Shown piece after piece: positions 25,589-34,655 of a DNA stretch of 64,000 nucleotides; positions within the stretch are counted from its first letter, which is position 1; each line of letters starts with the position of its first letter. The position numbers and the translations under genes were made by a program. This DNA is from Pseudanabaena sp. SR411 (GTDB lineage Bacteria; Cyanobacteriota; Cyanobacteriia; Pseudanabaenales; Pseudanabaenaceae): positions 21,742-85,741 of the forward strand of contig NZ_NDHW01000084.1 of assembly GCF_002251945.1 (NCBI RefSeq), written 5' to 3'. The notes under the pieces were generated by a model. That model saw nothing but the letters and a program-made list of their open reading frames with translations. It was not told the origin of the DNA and did not search any database.

Positions 25589-26674
25589 TTATATAGTTCC
25601 CGATCGCAGCTTAGTCCAAAGATCTTTGTATTGTGTAAGCGTTGATGGAGACAAAGGTGCGATTAACTCACTTTTGGTGAGGATATCCTGTGAGAAAAAC
25701 TTGATTGGATCAGCTTTGACACTAGCGGGAACTTGATCTAACTCACTGGATGCGCTAACTGCCTCAGTCAGAGATGTAATTTGAGCAGCAATCTCAGGCG
25801 TTAGGCAAAAATTCATCCATTCGGTAGCCGCGATCGCTAATTCTCCTTTAGGTATTACCCAAAGATCGCTCCAGAGTGCTGTGCCATTTTGGGGAATCAC
25901 CACTTTGAGGTTGGGGTTTTGCTTTTGGGCTTTGTGCATATCACTTGTCCACCCTACTGCTGCGAATGTATCGTCTGCTAGTAGAGACTGCAAGTAATTA
26001 TCAGAAGAGTAGGTTAAAACTTGTGAGTTAAGGCTTTTTAGTTCTTGCGTCAGTGTGGCGAAAATATCTTGACGTTCAACTAAGTTTTCTAGTTGATAAG
26101 ATTGCCCCATCTTTTTTAAAACTAAACCAATTACTTCTCGCGCGTCGTCTGGTAAGGATAGCTTTAGTTTTAATTCTGGTCGCCATAGGTCAGACCATTG
26201 AGTAATATTAAATTTCAGTTTGTCGCTACGGTAAGCGATCGCTGTTGCTCCCCAGCGATAGGGAATTCCCCACACTTGATTATTGCGTGTAACGCTTTGC
26301 TGCCAAAGGGGAGACAGTTTTTGCCATTTGGGAATTTTCGCTAGTAAATCTGGAGTGATGGGTTGGATTAAAGATTTAGCGATCGCTTGATCTAGCCAAC
26401 TATCACCAATACTGACAAGATGCGGTGCTTTCTCTTTAGCAATATTGGGATAGTTTTGTAGTTCTTGCCAAAGCTTTGAGGGTGCATTTTCGGCTTTAAA
26501 TTCAATCTTGGTTTTGGAAGCTGACTCAAATTGATTAATAACTTTACTGGGTATGGCTCCTAGTAAACCCATAATCCTTAAGCGATCGCGCTGATCAAAA
26601 GGATTTGATACTTGACATCCCCCAAGCGCGGCGATCGCCGCCCCACTTAAAACTAAAAACTTACGTCTATCCAT
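25589..26674 (-). CDS. PotD-like extracellular solute-binding lipoprotein
   Basis: 361 residues. The N-terminus MDRRKFLVLSGAAIAALGGC has a twin Arg and a lipobox (LGGC, Cys20), so it is likely exported and lipid-anchored. The rest fits the bacterial solute-binding family 1/PotD fold: LWQELQNYP, GIPYRWGATAIAYRSDKL, WSDLW, and the C-terminal WMNFCLTPEIAAQI. Spermidine/putrescine or Fe(III) binders share this layout. No ABC permease or ATPase gene is adjacent, so the partner transporter is elsewhere or absent. Confidence 0.85.
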   Translation of the reverse strand: MDRRKFLVLSGAAIAALGGCQVSNPFDQRDRLRIMGLLGAIPSKVINQFESASKTKIEFKAENAPSKLWQELQNYPNIAKEKAPHLVSIGDSWLDQAIAKSLIQPITPDLLAKIPKWQKLSPLWQQSVTRNNQVWGIPYRWGATAIAYRSDKLKFNITQWSDLWRPELKLKLSLPDDAREVIGLVLKKMGQSYQLENLVERQDIFATLTQELKSLNSQVLTYSSDNYLQSLLADDTFAAVGWTSDMHKAQKQNPNLKVVIPQNGTALWSDLWVIPKGELAIAATEWMNFCLTPEIAAQITSLTEAVSASSELDQVPASVKADPIKFFSQDILTKSELIAPLSPSTLTQYKDLWTKLRSGTI

Positions 26675-26702
26675 GACTTAATTTTATACCTATAGCCCAT
26701 TA

Positions 26703-26806
26703 ATACCAAGACACAAAATGGCTATGCCATTTTGTGTCTTTAAAACCCTTGCTGGGTTTGGTTTTCAATTCAAAAAAGTGTCTTCACACTTTTTTGAATT
26801 GGTATA
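26703..26806. repeat. Two-hairpin composite repeat with inverted ends, copy C
   Basis: Begins ATACCAA and ends TTGGTAT. Hairpin 1 (26708-26740) is AAGACACAAAATGGC-TAT-complement; hairpin 2 (26767-26800) is AATTCAAAAAAGTGT...ACACTTTTTTGAATT. The linker contains CTGGGTTTGGTTTT, which recurs in the copy at 52391-52500. About 104 bases; no coding. Confidence 0.7.
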
Positions 26807-26811
26807 AAAAA

Positions 26812-26877
26812 TAAAAGCGGCGCTTTGCGCCGCTTTTACAAGAAATTAAAAACGGCGCTTTTCGCTGTTTTTAATTT
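26812..26877. terminator. Two hairpins at the 3' end of the 26885 gene
   Basis: 26812-26838 is a perfect palindrome (TAAAAGCGGCGC arms, loop TTT). 26843-26877 is AAATTAAAAACGGCG...CGCTGTTTTTAATTT with a mismatch. The second abuts the 3' end of the minus-strand gene; both share a GGCGC core. Confidence 0.65.
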
Positions 26878-26884
26878 GGGGGAT

Positions 26885-27667
26885 TTATTTTACAAATGGG
26901 CGCATCAGCAAATAACCAGCACCAAAAGAAGTAAGCACGATCGCTACAATTGTTGCAGTTAAGACCCAACCACTTAAGCCAGTAGACTCATTTGTCTCTT
27001 CCATCGACTCGGTGCGAAGAGGTCGAGAAGATATTTCTTCACGAATTTCTAACTTAGGTAATACTTTTGTTTTTGGGGTCGGGGTGGGAGCAGGAGCTTC
27101 AAAGGCGGCAAAAGAACTATCGTAATATAGAGCTTCACTAGCCATTGAATCGCTATCAATAGGTTGTACTGGCTCAGTGGCAAGTTGTCTTGCCCTAGAA
27201 ATTGCTTCTTGGATAGCGTTGGTTGTCTGCTGCACAGCAACTTTACGAGGACTAACCTGAGCGGGCTTTTCAGCAGGACGAGGCTTAGCTGCGGGAGGAC
27301 GACCTTGAGGTTGAGGATTACTTCTTGATGGTGCAGGATTAATTTGTGAAGAAGCACGGATACCTGCTAAAACATCGGATAGCTTGGACTCAGGTAAATT
27401 AGACTGGGTGAGAATTGCTTGAACTCGATCTGTGGATTGGGCGATCGCTTCAAACTCTTGCAAGAGCATTTGATTTTGCTTAGTTAGCTGCTCATTTTGT
27501 AACTGAAAAAATGATAGTTTTGCTTGAGTAGATTGCAACTCTGCAGCCAGTTCTCGATACACAGTCACAGGTACTGAGGCTTGATAACCAGATTGAGAGG
27601 TCTGATAACCAGAGTGAGAAGTTGTAGGTTTAAAGACTGGATTGGCTTGCATAGGCGACAGCACCAT
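26885..27667 (-). CDS. Hypothetical coiled-coil, tail-anchored membrane protein
   Basis: 260 residues, family not recognised. Layout: polar Gln/Ser-rich N-terminus, a coiled coil (about 33-90, ELAAELQSTQAKLSFFQLQNEQL), a Pro/Ala/Arg-rich linker (about 110-160), and one C-terminal membrane helix (GWVLTATIVAIVLTSFGAGYLL). This is a tail-anchored topology with a long cytoplasmic portion. An ATG at 27652 (MQANPV) is a possible later start. It stands alone between repeat-rich spacers. Confidence 0.7.
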   Translation of the reverse strand: MVLSPMQANPVFKPTTSHSGYQTSQSGYQASVPVTVYRELAAELQSTQAKLSFFQLQNEQLTKQNQMLLQEFEAIAQSTDRVQAILTQSNLPESKLSDVLAGIRASSQINPAPSRSNPQPQGRPPAAKPRPAEKPAQVSPRKVAVQQTTNAIQEAISRARQLATEPVQPIDSDSMASEALYYDSSFAAFEAPAPTPTPKTKVLPKLEIREEISSRPLRTESMEETNESTGLSGWVLTATIVAIVLTSFGAGYLLMRPFVK

Positions 27668-27715
27668 TAGACCGTAAAAATTTAGTCGAGACTATACCAT
27701 ATGATTTGCTACTTT

Positions 27716-27784
27716 TTTGAACTAAAATCCAAAATAGAGTTGGCGAGCTTAGCTTGCCAACTCTGTTTTGGATTTTAGTTCAAA
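27716..27784. repeat. Long palindrome, 33-bp arms
   Basis: Arms from TTTGAACTAAAATCC to TTGGCGAGC with two mismatches and loop TTA. It lies upstream of both flanking divergent genes (26885 minus, 27936 plus), so unlike most others it is not at a gene end and cannot be a simple terminator. Confidence 0.75.
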
Positions 27785-27806
27785 GCGAGAGTTAGCTAGT
27801 ACAAAC

Positions 27807-27865
27807 CAAAATCCCAGAAGATGAGTGGCGGCGCTTCGCGCCGCCACTCATCTTCTGGGATTTTG
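27807..27865. repeat. Palindrome, AACCCAARAGAG family, 28-bp arms
   Basis: Perfect arms CAAAATCCCAGAAGATGAG to GGCGGCGC, loop TTC. Right flank GTCCTAAGCAAAACTTGC matches GTCCTAAGCAGAATTTGC beside the 31599 copy. Located in a divergent 5' region next to another long palindrome. Confidence 0.8.
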
Positions 27866-27935
27866 TCCTAAGCAAAACTTGCTTTGCTATAGCCGCCCAA
27901 TTTGTTTAGTTTGCCAATTTTAAAGCTTTAAAGCC

Positions 27936-28616
27936 ATGCTTTTATTACAATTCAGTACTTCGCACTATTGCCGTAAAGCTAGGCTGGCTCTTGGCTATAA
28001 GCAAATTCCTTATCAAGTTGAAAATCTCACTCCCGCTTTGCATATTTTACGGGTTAAGCCGCTTTCAGGTTCACATACTGTGCCTGTGCTATTGCCGCAG
28101 CAAAAAAACTGTCCCGCTGTAGTCGCTGACTCCACCGAAATTATTCGGTTTCTGGAAGACTATCAACCGAACCCACCACTGTATTTAGAAGATACTTGGC
28201 AACAAAAGGAAGCCTTACGATTGGAAGATTATTTTGATGAATTTATTGGTACGGCGGCGCGGTTTGTGTACTATCAGTTTCGAGCTAATGAGGGAAAACA
28301 GATTGATCCTTCTTGGATGAGTCAAACTGTGATTGCAATTGTCCGATCGCAGTATGGGATTAATGCTGATTCAGCAAAGATTGCTGCTCAGAAAATTGAC
28401 GAGGCGATCGCGATGCTCAGTGAATTTTGGCAAGATGGCTATCTGGTGGGCGATCGCTTTAGTGTTGCCGATCTGACTGCGGCAGCTTTGTTGTCCCCAT
28501 TAGGTTTACTTCCTACTTATCGGCAAAATTATCCTTGGCTATTTGAGCGCATTACCGAAATTCATCAGTTTTGTAATGAACCCTTACCCAAAAATTGGCA
28601 AGCTGGACTTGATTGA
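27936..28616 (+). CDS. Glutathione S-transferase family protein
   Basis: 226 residues. Thioredoxin-like N-terminal domain (1-80) with STSHYCRKARLAL at the glutathione site and the cis-Pro region HTVPVL followed by ADSTEIIRFL; all-helical C-terminal domain with DGYLVGDRFSVADLTAAAL, the usual N-capping motif. A cytoplasmic detoxification or thiol-transfer role is typical for the family; the substrate is unknown. Confidence 0.88.
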   Translation: MLLLQFSTSHYCRKARLALGYKQIPYQVENLTPALHILRVKPLSGSHTVPVLLPQQKNCPAVVADSTEIIRFLEDYQPNPPLYLEDTWQQKEALRLEDYFDEFIGTAARFVYYQFRANEGKQIDPSWMSQTVIAIVRSQYGINADSAKIAAQKIDEAIAMLSEFWQDGYLVGDRFSVADLTAAALLSPLGLLPTYRQNYPWLFERITEIHQFCNEPLPKNWQAGLD

Positions 28617-28989
28617 TCACATCAAGGAGGGAGTAATAACAGAATCAAGCAGAATTAAGTTTGTTAAGTATTTGTACAAAATAAATTACCCAAACCCATA
28701 AAGTTTTGCCCCGCAAGGGCAAAACTTTATGGGTTTGGGTTTGTAATTAATTATGCTCATCTACTTATTTAGCGCACCGTTAACCTTGAATCCCTAAAAC
28801 CTAGTTTTTATGTGGCGAGTTATGACTTGATCTGTTTGATTTTACTTTTAAACTTTTTCGGTGTTAGCGTATTGATGTTAATTTAGAGGATATGTATAAA
28901 AGTCTAAAAGCTAAATTTTTCTGACACTTCAGAGTTTCAACAAGCAGTTTTCAGATAGGTTATTAAAGGCGATTAGTGCGGGTAGTTTT
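28617..28989. other. Repeat-bearing spacer
   Basis: It contains a palindrome at 28688-28740 (arms ACCCAAACCCATAAAGTTTTGCCC and complement, loop CGCAA) after the GST gene. The remaining 250 bases are AT-rich 5' region of the next gene; nothing else recognised. Confidence 0.55.
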
Positions 28990-29643
28990 ATGACGGTCAA
29001 TGTTAGTGAATCTTTGTTTGAGCAGGTTCTCGAATATCTTCGAGCAAGAACTGAAGCCAGCGATCGCGTTGCTGAACGCTTGCTCAAAACACTTGAAACT
29101 CTGACATCTAGCAGCACCACAAGTTCTGTTACTAAGTCAAATGATCGCGCCGATGCTCTAGAATCACAGTTTGGACAAAAACTATTTGACGCATGGAAAG
29201 AGCTAGCTGACCTACAAGTGGGTGAAAACTATTGGAGTTATCCTGTTATGTTTGAAGACCTTGCCGAAGCAATGGAAATATCTGTTGATCGCTTTGTGCA
29301 GTATCTATCGAATGTTCAGATTGGTAGCTTGCAGCTTATCCAAGGTCGTGGCTATAACTATCAAGTAAATGGACAGCAAGCTGCTTCCTTGACCTTTCAT
29401 TCTGCCCCAACTCTCAAAAAAGCGGCGATTCCTAATATCACTGATAAAAAACAAGGTGCAGATCATAAATCTCTAAGTAAAAATTTTAAAGTAGGCGATC
29501 GCGTGGTTGTGAATGCGAACCGTCAACAGTATGCCAATCATAAAGGTGTCGTTGAGCAAGTGATTAGCGTTAGCTGTCGCGTCAAATTGGACAATGGTTG
29601 GACTGCATTTTTGCCTAATCATTGTTTGGATCACATCACCTAA
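28990..29643 (+). CDS. Conserved hypothetical protein with C-terminal SH3/KOW-like domain
   Basis: 217 residues, not assigned to a named family. N-terminal helical part (1-50), a middle domain with VGENYWSYPVMFEDLAEAM that looks like a winged-helix-type segment, and a C-terminal small barrel (about 165-217: FKVGDRVVVNANRQQYANHKG, then VKLDNGWTAFLPNHCL), similar in style to KOW or SH3 domains that bind RNA or protein. Soluble. The last two codons and the stop are inside the following palindrome. Confidence 0.7.
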   Translation: MTVNVSESLFEQVLEYLRARTEASDRVAERLLKTLETLTSSSTTSSVTKSNDRADALESQFGQKLFDAWKELADLQVGENYWSYPVMFEDLAEAMEISVDRFVQYLSNVQIGSLQLIQGRGYNYQVNGQQAASLTFHSAPTLKKAAIPNITDKKQGADHKSLSKNFKVGDRVVVNANRQQYANHKGVVEQVISVSCRVKLDNGWTAFLPNHCLDHIT

Positions 29644-29687
29644 AGTGTAAAAGGGGCGCTTCGCGCCCCTTTTACACTTTAGGTGAT
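29635..29687. terminator. Palindrome including the last codons of the upstream gene
   Basis: Perfect 25-bp arms, loop TTC, core GGGGCGC. The left arm contains the ATC-ACC-TAA gene end (29635-29643), whose exact inverted copy forms the right arm. Confidence 0.85.
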
Positions 29688-29750
29688 AGTTGCGGCTTAA
29701 CTATCGCTTGGGTTTTAGATTATAGACATAACATCAAAAGCATTGAGAAT

Positions 29751-30122
29751 ATGACCTTTGAAGAAGCGATCGCTCAGTTTAATAGTGGTGATTATTATGC
29801 TTGTCATGACACTTTAGAGGCGATTTGGAATGATGCTTGGCAGAGCGATCGGGCTTTTTATCAAGGTATTTTGCAAATTGCGGTTGGACTATATCACCTC
29901 AAAAATCAAAATTGGCATGGTGCGGCAATTCTCTTAGGTGAAGGGACAAGTCGTTTACCAGCCTATCTTCCTGATTATCAATCCATTGATGTGGAAACTT
30001 TACTAGAAGATAGCTTACTCATCTTGCGAACCGTGCAACTGAGTGGAAAAGACGGTATGGTAAATCTTTTGAAAAATCTTGAGAATGGCGATTTAAAAAT
30101 CCCTAAGATCTATATGCTCTAA
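29751..30122 (+). CDS. DUF309 protein
   Basis: 123 residues from the ATG at 29751; a longer frame from 29622 runs back through the palindrome and the upstream gene, so is rejected. The DUF309 signature is clear: FNSGDYYACHDTLEAIW, then FYQGILQIAVGLYHLKNQNWHGAAILLGEG. The conserved His and Glu residues suggest a metal or catalytic site, but no activity is established. Small all-helical cytoplasmic protein. Confidence 0.88.
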   Translation: MTFEEAIAQFNSGDYYACHDTLEAIWNDAWQSDRAFYQGILQIAVGLYHLKNQNWHGAAILLGEGTSRLPAYLPDYQSIDVETLLEDSLLILRTVQLSGKDGMVNLLKNLENGDLKIPKIYML

Positions 30123-30138
30123 GAATCCTGAGATTTAA

Positions 30139-30195
30139 TCAAGAACCAAATTTTTGTGAAGCGGCTAAGCCGCTTCACAAAAATTTGGTTCTTGA
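30139..30195. terminator. Palindrome, AAGAACC family, 27-bp arms
   Basis: Perfect arms TCAAGAACCAAATTTTTG to GAAGCGGC, loop TAA. It lies 17 bases after the DUF309 stop. A short degenerate hairpin (ATGATAGGAGC...GGCTTCTATCAT, 30224-30258) follows. Confidence 0.8.
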
Positions 30196-30270
30196 TTTTA
30201 CTACGCATCCCTAATCATGTTAAATGATAGGAGCATTGCTTCGCGGGGCTTCTATCATCTAGGTTTATTC

Positions 30271-31350
30271 ATGACTTGGGAACTCTCTGATCTGCTAAGA
30301 GCGATCGCCACCACTATTGTGATCGGCATTCATGCTTCTCATCACTGGTGGTTTGGTGTAAATGATACGTCTACCATCAGTCCTGAAATCTTTATTGATA
30401 CAATCATTAACCAAGTCGGGCGCTTTACAGTACCGTTATTTGTGATTTTGTCAGGTTTTGCCCTCGCTAAATCAGAAGAGAAGCGCACTTTTGATTTAAA
30501 AATATTTGTCCAACGCCGCCTATGGCGAATCGTTCCCCCCTATTTGCTATTTACTTTACTCAATGTCGTTGGGCGATCGCAGTTTCTGGCAGCAGATTGG
30601 CTAGAGCGGGGACAACAAATCTGGCAGGCACTCTCTACGGGCATGGGAGACTACCACCTTTATTTTCTCGGAATTATCTTCCAATGCTACATAGTTTATC
30701 CATTACTACGCCGCCTTAACTTTTCTCTGCGAAGACTAATTGTATTACTTCTCATTACTTTTGCTCTATTTAGCTTGCGATGGGGATCGGCAATTTTTGG
30801 ATGGCTACCAAATATGACAAATTTTCTTCCCAATGGCGATCATGTCATCTATTGGCTATCCTACTTTCAAATAGGCATTTGGTTAGCTAAAGATCATGGT
30901 TGGACGAATCTATTTGTCACAAATTGGAGATCGCCTTCATGGGGATATTTATTTGCGATCGCTGCAACTATTGAATTAAGCGAATTCTATTGGACAGCAA
31001 TACTCAAAAACTCGGCGGAAGCAGTCGGTCACTATACCCGTCCAACTGTACTTTTCTTGACTTTCTCCTTCTTGCTATGGTCAATTTCTTGGAAAAATTC
31101 AAACCCCAAAAGTGAGAGTCAGAACTTTGAACTACCTCCCACTTCTGAGTTTCGGCAAGCCATTCAACCCCAGATTAAAACATTCTCTCAGGCAAGTTTT
31201 ACTACTTATCTAGTCCATGTGTGGGTGCTGCGGGCGATCGCCCCTCTAGAAATCGTTGGAGGGATTCTATTTATTCCATTGGCAGCAAGCTTATCTTGGT
31301 TGGCTGGCATAACTCTATGGCAAACTTTACAACCCACATTCCGCTCGTAA
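30271..31350 (+). CDS. Acyltransferase-3 family membrane protein
   Basis: 359 residues from the ATG at 30271; an upstream ATG at 30217 reads through a hairpin repeat. Around ten membrane helices. Acyltransferase-3 features: the His in IATTIVIGIHASHHWW, FTVPLFVILSGFAL, and FVQRRLWRIVPPYLLFTLLN. These enzymes O-acylate surface glycans or lipids at the plasma membrane; the target is unknown. Convergent with the bacteriophytochrome gene. Confidence 0.88.
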   Translation: MTWELSDLLRAIATTIVIGIHASHHWWFGVNDTSTISPEIFIDTIINQVGRFTVPLFVILSGFALAKSEEKRTFDLKIFVQRRLWRIVPPYLLFTLLNVVGRSQFLAADWLERGQQIWQALSTGMGDYHLYFLGIIFQCYIVYPLLRRLNFSLRRLIVLLLITFALFSLRWGSAIFGWLPNMTNFLPNGDHVIYWLSYFQIGIWLAKDHGWTNLFVTNWRSPSWGYLFAIAATIELSEFYWTAILKNSAEAVGHYTRPTVLFLTFSFLLWSISWKNSNPKSESQNFELPPTSEFRQAIQPQIKTFSQASFTTYLVHVWVLRAIAPLEIVGGILFIPLAASLSWLAGITLWQTLQPTFRS

Positions 31351-31598
31351 TGGAAGCCTAAAAATATTTACAACGAGACAATGAGGGTTTCAGCGATTTC
31401 CTGAGAAATTAATGATAGTAATTCCTATTAGTGAATCATTATTTAAATTGTTAAAATAGTGATTCTTTTGGGATTAAAGCCCAAAATACTTGCTGTATAA
31501 GGATTTGCTTTCTAAATATTTTTTTCAGTAAAATAAGAGCGGAATGTGGGTTACAAAGCAAAGATCTGAAGTAAAGAACTGTTTAGTTAAGATGAATC

Positions 31599-31651
31599 AA
31601 AACCCAAAAGAGAATGGTGGCACTTTGTGCCACCATTCTCTTTTGGGTTTT
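31599..31651. terminator. Palindrome, AACCCAARAGAG family, between convergent genes
   Basis: Perfect 25-bp arms AAAACCCAAAAGAGAATGG to GGCAC, loop TTT. The core is GGCAC/GTGCC here instead of GGCGC/GCGCC: a compensated change on both arms. Confidence 0.8.
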
Positions 31652-31656
31652 ACGTC

Positions 31657-34440
31657 CTAAGCAGAATTTGCATTACTATATCTTTGAAATTTTTTTAATA
31701 CAGTAGCCAGATCATCGATTCGTACAGGCTTACTAATAAAATCATCCATCCCAACCAGAATACAGTTCTCACGATCTTCTGCCATTGCATTCGCAGTCAT
31801 TGCTACGATTTTTATCTTATTGGTTGGCAATGCATCTTTCTCAATTAAACGGATTCGGCGAGTTGCTTCCAAACCATCCATCTCTGGCATCTGTAAATCC
31901 ATAAAAATTAGATCGTAGGATTTGAGTTCTAGTGCTTTTAAAACCTCTAATCCATTTATGGCACAATCTGCTTGATAACCAAGTTTTGCCAATAGTCTCA
32001 AAGCAATCATTTGATTAAAGGTGTTATCTTCAACCAATAGAATTCGCAAAGAAGTGGAAGATGCTTGTGTACTCTCCTCTTCTGTAATTACTACGGCAGG
32101 TTGCTCCAAATCTATTTGCTGATTTATTTCAATGTCTTCACTAGAAAATTGTTCAACTGCAATATCAAACTGAAAAATTGTACCCTTATTCAACATGCTA
32201 TTTACGGTAATTTGACTACCCATAAAATGAGCAAATTGTTGACTGATTACTAACCCCAATCCAGTTCCAGTCTGTGTTGCTCGACCCGAAGCAGTCTGGA
32301 CAAAAGCTTCAAATAGCTTGTCGATTTCTTCTGGTGCAATCCCTAGTCCAGAATCTTCTACTTCAAAATGTATAACAACTTTTGAAGATACTTCTTCTAT
32401 ATCTAACGGGGAAACACGAAGGAGTACATACCCCTTACTCGTAAACTTGATCGCATTTCCCAGCAGATTTAATAAAATTTGGCGAATTTTTCTTTCGTCA
32501 GCCTTAATGTACTGAGGACAATTAGGATGTATGGCAAAGATTAGCTGTAATTTTTTGTCCTTAGCCTTAATTTGCAACATTTCTTGCAGATTATTTAGAA
32601 ATAGATAAAAATCAAACTTGGTTTCCTCAAGTACAATTTTTCCTGCTTCAATCTTTGACATCTCTAAAACATCATCAATTAAGTTCAATAGATGTTCACT
32701 ACTATGACTAATGATGCTAACGTATTCCCCAAGAGTCTGAGTTAAAGAATTCTCATGATGCATTAATTGAGTGCATCCCAAAATTGCATTGAGAGGAGTC
32801 CGCAATTCGTGACTCATCCTCGCTAAGAAATTACTTTTAGCCTGACTTGCCACATGGGCGCGTTCAGCTTCTAGTTTTAGTGATTGTTGTGAAAACTCTA
32901 AGGCTGCGAGCATGAGCGTACTTCTCAGTTCCAAGGCAGCTTCGATTTCTACTTCGTCCCAAGGTAAAGACTTCGCTTTCACCGTTTCTTTCCATAGCTC
33001 AAAAGATCGCTGTGGTGATGGATCAAGAACATCATCAAGATTCCCCAATTTGTTTGGATCACCCGCCCAATTTACAGTTTGAATAACTTCAGATCGGAAC
33101 CAAATGATGTGATAGGAAGTATGATTAAGCACAATGGAAATGGCAAGTAACCCGCTAGCTTGATCTTTAATCTTGATGGCTTCAGGGTATAACTGACTTA
33201 AACAACTAGTATGAAAAATATCTTGTGATTTATGCTCTAGCCATGAAATTAATTCGCTAATAATTTTTTGAGGAGGGCATTCGCCAATCTCAGAAAGGCG
33301 ATTGTCTAAGCAGATAACTGCGCCTTGGGCATTAACTAAATCTAGTAAATCGTTTGTATCTGGGGTAAATGATTGATTGATTGATTGATACTTATTAAAG
33401 ATATTTTGCTTTAGTTTGGATTGTACCGCCTTAATTTTTTCCTGCGCTTTTTTGAGGTCTTGTTCATGCTTATTGACGATCTCCACAGACATGATCTGAC
33501 CGAGAAACTCACAGGCTTTTCTGGTCTCATAGTCAATATATTTAGGCTTGTAATGATGGCAGACAATCATCCCCCATAGCTTCCCTGCATTAATTAACGA
33601 GATGCCGAGAGAAGCAGAAACCCCCATTCTTTGCAAATATTCCACATGAAATTTAGAGACACTTCTCAACGTACTCAAGCTGAGATCGAGGGTTTCTTGG
33701 GTGAGCGGATTTTTGGGTGGAATGATCGGAACAGGTTGATAGTTTAAATCTACAATTATACGTAGCCAATTCTTACAGTAAAGCTTACGGGCAATTTCAG
33801 AAATATCAGAAGCAGGATAATGTAGTCCCAGCAAAGATTCTTGTTTCTCAGCCTTGGCTTCAGCAATCACAGCCCCGCTATTGTTTGTATCAAATTTATA
33901 GATAACTACACGATCATATTCAGTGATTTCCCGAACCTCATTAACCAATAAATCGATCATTTCCTCAAAATCTTGAGCTTTCCTCACATTTACAGCCGCA
34001 GATTTTGCCAAATAGTAAAAGCTCAGACGAGAATTCCCATCTTTGGGTAAGGGTTCTAATTCTAGAATAAGCAATCCATCGGAACGATGCATCACACCTT
34101 GAAACAGATACTTCTTGCGTTTGATTTGAACGGTCAGCTTAATCGGATTAAATGCTTCTAAAGATCCATGGGAAAAAGCGGATACTAAAATATCAATCTG
34201 ATTCTGTGGAAATAGGATGCTTAAAGGCTGATCGATAAATGTACTGGCGGACAAGTTGAAAAACTGGGTTGTGTTTTCACTAATCTGTACAATTTTCAAT
34301 TCTGACTCATTGATACCAATCAGAATGCCGTGGGGCTGAATATGTCCTAACAGATGAATTTGCTCGCGATCGCAATCCTTGTATGCCATCAATTCAGAAA
34401 TATTAGAAGCCTCAGAAAATATCGATTGGGCTGTTTTCAT
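31657..34440 (-). CDS. Bacteriophytochrome hybrid histidine kinase
   Basis: 927 residues from the ATG at 34440, chosen so Cys23 sits just before the PAS domain as in known bacteriophytochromes; an ATG at 34557 would add 39 residues. PAS (20-125) with KDCDREQIHLLGHIQPHG, the N-terminal biliverdin-binding Cys; GAF (145-320) with PASDIS (Asp212; the usual PASDIP Pro is Ser) and FHVEYL (His265), with Phe264 replacing the Cph1-type Cys; PHY (about 350-510) with tongue PQRSFELW; HisKA His544; HATPase; C-terminal REC with Asp848. A red/far-red sensor kinase. No separate regulator gene or bilin-synthesis gene is adjacent. Confidence 0.93.
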   Translation of the reverse strand: MKTAQSIFSEASNISELMAYKDCDREQIHLLGHIQPHGILIGINESELKIVQISENTTQFFNLSASTFIDQPLSILFPQNQIDILVSAFSHGSLEAFNPIKLTVQIKRKKYLFQGVMHRSDGLLILELEPLPKDGNSRLSFYYLAKSAAVNVRKAQDFEEMIDLLVNEVREITEYDRVVIYKFDTNNSGAVIAEAKAEKQESLLGLHYPASDISEIARKLYCKNWLRIIVDLNYQPVPIIPPKNPLTQETLDLSLSTLRSVSKFHVEYLQRMGVSASLGISLINAGKLWGMIVCHHYKPKYIDYETRKACEFLGQIMSVEIVNKHEQDLKKAQEKIKAVQSKLKQNIFNKYQSINQSFTPDTNDLLDLVNAQGAVICLDNRLSEIGECPPQKIISELISWLEHKSQDIFHTSCLSQLYPEAIKIKDQASGLLAISIVLNHTSYHIIWFRSEVIQTVNWAGDPNKLGNLDDVLDPSPQRSFELWKETVKAKSLPWDEVEIEAALELRSTLMLAALEFSQQSLKLEAERAHVASQAKSNFLARMSHELRTPLNAILGCTQLMHHENSLTQTLGEYVSIISHSSEHLLNLIDDVLEMSKIEAGKIVLEETKFDFYLFLNNLQEMLQIKAKDKKLQLIFAIHPNCPQYIKADERKIRQILLNLLGNAIKFTSKGYVLLRVSPLDIEEVSSKVVIHFEVEDSGLGIAPEEIDKLFEAFVQTASGRATQTGTGLGLVISQQFAHFMGSQITVNSMLNKGTIFQFDIAVEQFSSEDIEINQQIDLEQPAVVITEEESTQASSTSLRILLVEDNTFNQMIALRLLAKLGYQADCAINGLEVLKALELKSYDLIFMDLQMPEMDGLEATRRIRLIEKDALPTNKIKIVAMTANAMAEDRENCILVGMDDFISKPVRIDDLATVLKKFQRYSNANSA

Positions 34441-34574
34441 TCTCCACTCTCGCCGCTTAACTTGCTTCACATGAATAAAATTCAAAAATATTTTGGTGTT
34501 TTGAGCAAATGCTTTTAACTCCCCCCTCAAAAATGTCTTACACAGTCCAGACAACAAATATCAAATATATGGCG

Positions 34575-34655
34575 GTTTTCATTTTGCCTACGGCAAAATG
34601 AAAACTCTTACTGAAATTATTTTTTGGTTTCAAATGAGTACTCACTCATTTGAAA
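34575..34655. repeat. Two-hairpin composite repeat, copy B
   Basis: Hairpin 1 GTTTTCATTTTGCC-TAC-complement (34575-34605), linker with CTTACTG and a T-run, hairpin 2 TTTCAAATGAGT...ACTCATTTGAAA (34628-34655). Same order as copy A at 5946, with hairpin 2 rewritten but still self-complementary. Confidence 0.65.

Noticed and set aside
30217-30270. Upstream ATG at 30217 for the acyltransferase
   Set aside because: It lies in a degenerate hairpin; the family starts near the ATG at 30271.
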